A stretch of 64,000 nt of DNA. Origin: Bolinopsis microptera. Its lineage: Eukaryota > Ctenophora > Tentaculata > Lobata > Bolinopsidae. The stretch is from NCBI RefSeq assembly GCF_026151205.1, contig NC_087073.1:14837837-14901836 (forward strand), given 5' to 3'. This document shows, one piece after another, positions 57,801 through 64,000 of the stretch; within the stretch, counting starts at the first letter, position 1; each line of letters starts with the position of its first letter. Below the pieces are notes generated by a model. It worked only from the letters and a program-made list of their open reading frames with translations, did no database searches and had not been told where the DNA came from. The position numbers and the translations under genes are program-made.

Positions 57801-58668
57801 TTTAGAATTGACTCTTAAAAAGCATAATTTTCTCAAATTACTTACTGTTTACTAAATATTGAGACTAATAACTGATAAATATTGAGATTCATAAATAATA
57901 AATAATATTTTTCCAACCTGATTGAGCATACTTGTTGAATAACTCGAATAATATCCTATCAACTTGCAACATGTTACATTCATTTTTTCAAATCGACCAG
58001 GTTACAAAAGACTACTTCACCGAAACTGTTCTATCAAAACAAAAAGAATTAGAAAAACTGGAGGCTAGTGAACCAGGAAAATCGTTCGCAACATTCTTCG
58101 GGAAAAGCCCTGTTCAAGTTAAAGAAGAGAAAATGACAAAGCTTAAGAATGAAATCACTAATCTCAGTTCTAATGGGGAGGTTAGTTTATTTAAAATATT
58201 TGATATTGTGCTCCCTTTTAATCGCCCCAATGTATCGGGAGTTATATTGCTGTGTTCACAAGACTAGTAAGTAGTACTATAGGTTTCATTACGGCTAAAA
58301 GTTTGATGAACTTACCGTTTTTAAGGTACAATGGATATTTCATATTACAAAGCAGTAAATTAGTAAACAATAAAATATCTATCATAAACGTAACATACAA
58401 TGTTAAACGCTTTCAAAAAATTTGTAGCAAATAAAGAATCTTGTTGTGATTATTTTCTTTTAGATTTACTTCCTTACAGACTGCTGGTGATGAGTTGGTT
58501 GTGGCAAGTGCATCTATCCGATCAGATATAGAACGATGGAAGATAAACAAAGAAAAAGACTTGAGATGTTTGCTGGACAGTGTTGCACAGTCCAACTTGA
58601 CTTGTTGCAACAAGTCGACTGAGTTGTGGGAGTCGCTCATCCAGTTTATTGATGAGACAGACTCGTGA
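54834..58668 (+). CDS. Sorting nexin of the SNX7/SNX30 type with a long acidic N-terminal extension (four exons)
   Basis: Exons 54834-56645, 57627-57797, 58001-58180 and 58480-58668 (stop TGA) join in phase 0 throughout to give about 783 residues. The PX domain (about 410-525) starts at FEEDIIIIVDDAQKH and contains the phosphoinositide-binding motif RRRYQDF and the IIPPLPQKK loop. The C-terminal third (KLDKEQSELEDALN, ELGKLVTIKEE, FATFFGKSP, SDIERWKINKEKDL) fits the helical BAR region of the SNX7/SNX30/SNX4 group, which bends endosomal membranes and acts in recycling and autophagy. Vertebrate SNX7 and SNX30 are roughly 390-440 residues; here about 400 extra residues precede the PX domain, mostly Glu/Ser/Val-rich repeats. 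A mariner-like MITE occupies most of intron 1. Confidence 0.9.
55251..55493. repeat. 81-bp in-frame tandem repeat (three copies) in the sorting nexin gene
   Basis: Three near-identical 81-base units at 55251-55331, 55332-55412 and 55413-55493 each encode 27 residues starting VTNESVEISLTHEVDEPVS. They differ only by LC versus EG and by the last residue. Looser versions of the same unit (TNESVELPSSHE-like) flank them, so the tract grew by repeated unequal exchange. The near-identity points to recent expansion and probable length polymorphism. Confidence 0.95.
56795..57523. mobile_element. Mariner-like MITE with perfect 46-bp terminal inverted repeats, in sorting nexin intron 1
   Basis: The ends CAGGGTGGGCCAAAAGTCAG (from 56795) and its exact complement (ending 57523) extend as perfect inverted repeats for 46 bases. 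TA dinucleotides flank both ends (56793-56794 and 57524-57525), the target duplication of Tc1/mariner transposons. The 729-bp body has no transposase frame, so it depends on an enzyme from elsewhere. Confidence 0.92.
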
Positions 58669-59942
58669 TTTTCAGACTCTTTTTTTACTGTGTAGTGTTT
58701 AGTAATAGTTCATTATTCATATTTAAATGTTTTTCCCATGACTCTCCGGTCATCTCTCCATAATTATAAATCCCTTTTTTAATCGTGTGGTCTTTTGCAG
58801 TTGAGTTAATTTTTGATGACAATAATTGGATAGTTATAGTGTTTTCGAATGGATTTGTCCCTGGGAACGTGTGAATATAAGATCGGAGAAAGTTATACTT
58901 CATTTTGACACACATCAGCTGTTTGATTTTTCGCTGTTGTAAGCTGTTTGAGTGATCACTGCCATGTGTAAAAGAAGTACTATCATCTTTCTAAATTTGC
59001 TGGTATGCCAGAGGTCATCTGGCTTTTACACTGTTTTGGCTTATTTAAGTAAATAGGTATTAAAACGTTTGCCTAATGCCTTATATTATGGCAGGCTGGT
59101 CATTCGGCTGGTAAATATGCTTAATTAGTAATTACCTTTTCAGCTGATAGTTTATTAACGATAATTGAGTAACGACCTACATTAATAATCACATTTACTT
59201 TTTGATTCGGTAGAGATAAATTGTAGCGGTTTAAATTGTTCTTTTGATTTCGTTGGGTGTACAGTTTTCAAAAATTTTTATGTGTGAACCAGTCTACAAT
59301 ATCATATTCATATTATTATGCTCAAACTTTTTTTCAGATTTTTAGTAGGTTTGGTGAAATAAACGTAAATTTGTGATTTGACATGATTCGGAGATCCCTC
59401 AAGTTGAACTTGAGTTAAATTTAATCAGATTTATTTTTCAATGTTCTTTTATTGACTGATAAAGTGACAATGTGCGTTTGTAAATTGAAATTTGTTTTGC
59501 ATAGTTCTAATACTTTGAATGATATTTCTGTTGTTGTTGTTGTTGTTGATAAAAATTGGAATTTTTATTGCTCAAAAGATATGACCTACATTCAAATCCC
59601 ACTTTACTGGACCCTGATATAAATAACTCAGAACATTCCAAGCATTGAGCATATTTGTTTTGACCTACAAAAACTTGGACAAATTCCATTGTTTTAAGTT
59701 AAACTCCGTAATGCGAAAGTCCCAATGCAAATGTAAAGACATTTAGCTGTCATAGGATCAAAAGAAAGTATCTCCACTCTCTTTATTCCTATATTCTCTC
59801 TCTATGATGACGGCTGTAATTTTTCTGTCGTTATGTAACATTAGTGCACTAATTTGCTGACAATTGTGAAATTCCATCATTGACCGGTTTAACTCGTTAA
59901 ACATGACAAAACTACCTCATATCTCTATATTTGCCAGGTGGT
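58669..59942. other. Intergenic space between the sorting nexin and ARV1 genes
   Basis: About 1.3 kb, AT-rich. It contains a short (TGT)n microsatellite near 59528-59550 and no supported gene. A possible acceptor (TTGCCAG, ending about 59937) lies just before the ARV1 start, so a non-coding first exon of ARV1 may lie here. Confidence 0.45.
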
Positions 59943-61028
59943 ATGTTTGTATGCGTGGAATGTGGCTCAGATAACCCTCAGCTGTGTGAGCAGATATCAC
60001 CCTCAGTGCTGAAGTTATCACAGTGTGAAGCGTGTGATGCTGTTGTTGATAAATATATCGAGTATGACGGAGTGTTGGTATTGTTGGATATGTTGCTCCT
60101 CAAGACTGAAGTGTACAGACATATCGTATTTAACAGGAGGTAGGAGGAGATATAGAGTTGATAACAATCAATGTTGTTATAATATTTAAGTTGATTTTCT
60201 CAAGCTTAGGAGCACCGTTAATAGTTTATTTTCTATACATCTGTTTAACGGATTGCTTCATCATGTTCCACAATCCACATGTAACTAAAATTGTTCGTCT
60301 TTGATTTTCTATACGTATTGTACTATCAATGCATGAATCAACCCCTAATCATTTTCAGACAGATAGGGTCGGAGCGACAAGTTTACACAAAGTACAGTAA
60401 CGGCACGGAACCACCCCCACCCTCCCTCTCCGACTCCCCCACCATGATCCACTACTACACCCGTACCACCATCCTCCTCTTCCTCTCCTCCCTCACTGCT
60501 GACACCTACACCACCTGGCTCAACGATAAACCTGACGGCAAGCTTAACTTGCAGGTACTGGAGCTGAAGTTCATGGTTAGACTTGTGGAGGTTCTGGGAC
60601 TCACCTGCTCCTTTTATATGACTGTTATGGTGTTGAGTGTGGTGTTTTTGGGTGTGAGAGATGTCAGGAACCTTTTATATAGCCTCGTTATCTCCTCCTT
60701 CGCAAAGTTATTTGCCATCCCCAGCGCCATGTGGTCACAGAACACAAACCTGCTGATTCTATCCTATATCTTCGTTCTAGCGAACAACATGGTTGTTATC
60801 AGAGTTATGTCAGATAAGAAGATCAGATCGGTTCTGGTTGTACTTACTGCGTTTGTCGTGGAACGGTATGTTTCTTTCAGACTATGTCAGAATGTATGGC
60901 CGTGGGACACTCTAGGACTATACAACAAGATGTTCAAGGGTAGTAACTCGACAGTTTCTATAAATCAGTCGAGACTGAATGGAGATTTTTACTGGTTCTA
61001 TCCGCCTGTCGGACGGGAACAGTTATAA
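59943..61028 (+). CDS. ARV1: ARV1-type sterol/lipid homeostasis protein of the ER (two exons)
   Basis: Exons 59943-60139 and 60359-61028 join in phase 2 to give about 288 residues. The N-terminal ARV1 homology domain has the zinc-ribbon-like cysteine pairs CVEC and CEAC followed by the signature VDKYIEYDGVLVLLDMLLLK and YRHIVFN, matching human CIEC, CKSC, VDKYIEYDPVIILINAIL and YRHILFN. Several hydrophobic segments follow (for example FYMTVMVLSVVFLGV and LLILSYIFVLANNMVVI), including SFAKLFAIPSAMW, like human SYGKLLLIPAVIW. ARV1 acts in the ER on sterol traffic and GPI-anchor synthesis. The sequence between the homology domain and the first membrane segment is Pro/Thr-rich and unlike human ARV1. 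The start at 59943 gives a domain-first protein; an upstream coding exon cannot be excluded. Confidence 0.9.
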
Positions 61029-61730
61029 AATCACTGCAATACAATATTATACCAGCCGGTCTGCGTCCGGTACTCTTTCTGGATCATTCCGTCGCAATGT
61101 GAGACGTTCTGGCGAAACTTAAAACCTTTCTCTCAACGGTCGAAAGATACCCGAAAATACTTGGGAGTGTTGTATTTTGTATCCGGGATGCTATGTTTAC
61201 TGTATTTTAACTATTCCCTAGATCTTAAGTTTTAATACTATAGAGCATCTGTAATTACGGAATACCGTGCTGTTCATGTTTATTGGACTTGTACTGTATG
61301 ATTGATAGGTCTTCTGTATCCATCGTTTTTGGAAGCTTACCTCATCCCTTCTTAAATATTCGTTACAGCGATTCCGACTCTTTGACCCTGGCCGCGTTGT
61401 GCACGTGTTTTTGAGAATTTAAAAAAATGTATATATTTACCAAGACGGACTGTTAAAAACTATATAATATAATTACGATGCTTAAAGTGCTTAAATATAT
61501 CGTTCTTTTCACTTTCACTTTCATTGTCTGTTAATATTGTGTTTCTGTTATATCATGTTATATGTGCGATGAGCTGTTAGTTTACAGCACTATGGCTTCC
61601 TTTTTTAAAGTCTAGATTCGTATCATTGATAATGTATATATTCTTAAAACTCCGGTTTAAAACTTTACTTTTGCTTATAATAAAAAGATTAGTACAAACT
61701 ACATTGCAAACTCTATTTATAGGTTGAGCT
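61029..61730. other. Spacer between ARV1 and the KCTD gene
   Basis: About 700 bases holding the ARV1 3' flank and the promoter side of the KCTD gene. No further gene seen. Confidence 0.4.
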
Positions 61731-62921
61731 ATGGGTGAAAGCAGCAAGATTCCAGTCATTGAAACCTCGCCTCTAAGGTTAGACTATTCAGATTAATCAC
61801 ATTTTAAGAGCAATTAACATAATTATTATTAATAATTGAATCTTAGTTATTATATGACATCAGAGGTTCAGCGCGTTTTCTCTAGAAAATAGTAATTCAC
61901 ATTTCAATATGTTACCAATCTTTACAAGTAATCAAGTAAATAATTAAATAAATAATTAAGTAAATGATCAAATAAATAACTAAATAAGTTGAGTAATTAA
62001 CGTAACGTCTAAAGTTAATACATTTCAGGGTATGTAGTGGTGGTAAGAAGTATGTTAAGCTAAACGTTGGTGGATCCCTTTTTCAGACTACACTTCAGAC
62101 ACTAGTCAGTTCCCGTAACACGCAGGGGTCCATGTTGCAGAGAATGTTCAGTGGCACTGTTGATGTCCTTACCGATGAAGAAGGTGTGTCTCTTTAACAC
62201 AGTCTGTGTTAAAGTGCTGCGACTCAACACAGATCTTCTCAAAGCTTTCAAAATCGATAAATTTGTAAATTAAAACTGTCAAATTTTGAAGTAAGAACTC
62301 AATAATATCGAACACCTTGCTCTACACATTTCACAAGACGTAGTCACTACGTAGATAGTCGATACTGGTACATTACCTCGACTTTACCCTTATTAATCCC
62401 TAATTATTCCTCAGTGGAATAATTTTGGTTATCACTCAGGCTACGTTCTAATAGATCGGGATGGAAAACACTTTGGTGCTATATTAAACTACTTGCGAGA
62501 CGGCATTATCAGAATACCTACTAATAAACAGGATCTTTATGAATTATTGGTAAGATTTTCCGATATAACTTGACATGTTTTTTTTCATCGTTCGGCGTAG
62601 CCAAATTTCTCGGCGGTGGACAAGCCTGGAATTTTACATCTTACCTTCATACTCTTTAAACATACTAGTTTTTATAAATGATAAACCACCTATACTTCAG
62701 AAAGAAGCACAGTTTTATCTTTTAGAGGACGTAATAAGACAGTGTCAAGATGTGATAGACAGAGAAGCCAGCGAAAGCAGAGATCACTTCTTACTTGAAA
62801 GTTTCAAGTTTAAAATCCCGGTCCTTACCCTTCCCATGCCAGAGAAATTCTTCTTATCCATAAAGGCACCGGTTGTCAGATTCGCATATAACAGATCCAA
62901 CAACAAATATTCATACACTGA
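61731..62921 (+). CDS. BACURD-type KCTD protein (KCTD10/KCTD13/TNFAIP1 group), 5' part of gene
   Basis: Exons 61731-61777, 62029-62183, 62440-62549 and 62701-62921 join through phases 2, 1 and 0 and end with an open phase-2 donor, so the gene continues past 64000. The roughly 178 residues present include the BTB/T1 domain: [58 protein letters not shown] and the [15 protein letters not shown] helix. The region ends with [16 protein letters not shown], matching RSNNKYSYT of human BACURD proteins. These proteins are CUL3 adaptors; vertebrate members direct ubiquitination of RhoA and so influence actin and cell migration. Which of the three vertebrate paralogues it is closest to cannot be decided by eye, and it may predate their split. 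Confidence 0.92.
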
Positions 62922-64000
62922 GTGAGTCCTTGTGAAATTTTTAGAAAAGAGTGGTATATTCAGCAGCACACTTTAAGGTCAAGTTCGGAGACAACCTGTA
63001 CATTTTTTACTTTTTTAGAAGTGTGTGGTGGAGCCAGCTCAACACAGAATGAAACTCCCTGATTATATGGCTGACAAGACATTTTTCAGGACTTTCTCTG
63101 AGTAAAAAAAATAAATAAAAGGTTGAACGGTTGAGCAGATACAGGTGGTATTAAACAAACCCTTAAAAGGTGGAGATTTAAGGTGGAGACTGGCTCTGGT
63201 TGAAGAAACTTTTGATTAAGGTGGAAAAGGTTATTGGTAACACAAACTACATCAAATTTGCAATCTGATGGTTTTATCAATATTTTATTTAGGTGCTCAA
63301 CCGAGGTGGAGAAATTAAATGCACTTTTCAAAGCTGCTCAACCGGGGGTGGAGATAGGTTTAGAGAGTTCTAGGTTAGCTAGAGAGTTGTGTCTCGGCCT
63401 TTTCTACTTCCTGTTAAATTTTGTTTTTTCCATTGACGCTCAACAGGGTGGAGATCTTTCATTAAGAAACAGTAAAAAGCCTGTCAAACATGCCTAAATT
63501 CATTGGTTTTATCACTAATTCTAATCTGCTCTGTTAACTGCTACTGTAGGGGATCATAAAACTGTTACCTCTTCTGTCTTAAAGCAAAGTGTTCTAGCAA
63601 ATGAAAAAACTATCAAAGTTGTGAAAAGGTGCTCAACAAGGTGGAGAAATTGTTGATTAAACATTAAAACATTAAAAAATGTATTAAAACTGGCCCCACC
63701 GGGTTGAGTTAAGCTAAGGCAGTTGATTTCTGGAAGAAATAACATTGGTGTGACCCTTTAAGTATGTAATAATAATCATAAAATAGCATAAAAACTAACT
63801 CAACGCGTGGAGAACTCTTGAATATTCGGGTGAGTGGTGTAAATTGTACGCTCAAAGTTTGGTCCATTTTAGTTACACTTGTATGTACAGTTCGTACACG
63901 CAGGGATGTTGCAGAGATGTTGTGCAGTGATTTAGAAAAGTGGTCTTTGTCAAATGCTGCACTCACAGTCATTCTCAAAGCTTCAAAACTAATGTAAAAT
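62922..64000. other. KCTD intron (or 3' part) with recurring CTCAAC...GGTGGAG motifs
   Basis: No exon continuing the KCTD frame (expected to resume after YSYT) is seen up to the window edge. The stretch contains at least five copies of a short motif, CTCAAC-(2 to 4 bases)-GTGGAG: 63296-63311, 63337-63353, 63439-63453, 63632-63646 and 63799-63812. Additional GGTGGAG copies lie near 63170 and 63183. Confidence 0.6.

Noticed and set aside
1-64000. CRISPR arrays, operons or bacterial defence systems
   Set aside because: The window is a spliced metazoan sequence; no regularly spaced direct repeats with unique spacers or bacterial genes were seen. The 11-bp and 81-bp arrays are ordinary tandem repeats.
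1-64000. tRNA or rRNA genes
   Set aside because: No stretch was recognised with tRNA A/B box order and cloverleaf pairing, or with conserved rRNA strings. A tRNAscan-SE or Infernal run would be decisive.

Overview
This is a eukaryotic, metazoan window: AT-rich, with GT-AG spliced genes, animal protein families (PRA1/ARL6IP5, BACURD-type KCTD, ASCC2, a rhodopsin-family receptor, a tri-PDZ scaffold), non-LTR retrotransposons and many foldback or MITE-like repeats. The species cannot be named from sequence alone. The degenerate receptor, the PAN/lectin/sushi surface protein and the number of genes nested in introns would fit a non-bilaterian marine animal, but this is a weak inference.

Layout. 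Positions 1-1985 hold a large GC-rich foldback element that runs off the left edge. An unidentified spliced gene (+) runs from 4782 to 11753. Its third intron contains about 4 kb of abnormal, homopolymer-rich sequence that probably hides an exon. ARL6IP5 (+, 12530-18848, four exons) follows; its first intron holds a second abnormal block and a complete intronless gene for a PAN/ricin-like/sushi membrane protein (16034-17290). From 20315 to 25735 lies a decayed copy of a neighbouring segment (25732-31490), interrupted by foldback and MITE-like insertions. Next on the minus strand are an acyl-CoA dehydrogenase gene (26364-28268, six exons) and a ten-exon tri-PDZ scaffold gene (29108-41176). Introns of the scaffold gene enclose an unknown 175-codon gene (30667-31194, same strand) and a GPCR gene (36753-37814, opposite strand). 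An intronless ASCC2 gene (-, 41666-43861) follows.

Positions 46899-54039 hold nested transposons: a plus-strand, apparently intact L2/CR1-type retrotransposon (about 47243-51944) sits inside a damaged minus-strand Jockey/CR1-type element, with a probable 5-bp target duplication. The right end carries SNX7/SNX30 (+, four exons, with a mariner-like MITE in intron 1), ARV1 (+, two exons) and the 5' part of a BACURD/KCTD gene (+) that leaves the window.

The host genes are mostly housekeeping trafficking, lipid, repair and signalling genes and do not form an operon or one pathway. The most informative structures are the nested genes, the tandem segmental duplication with loss of its middle, the scaffold gene built wholly of phase-0 exons, and the nested retrotransposons. 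Exon borders were read by eye from splice sites, frame continuity and family motifs; no transcript data were available.
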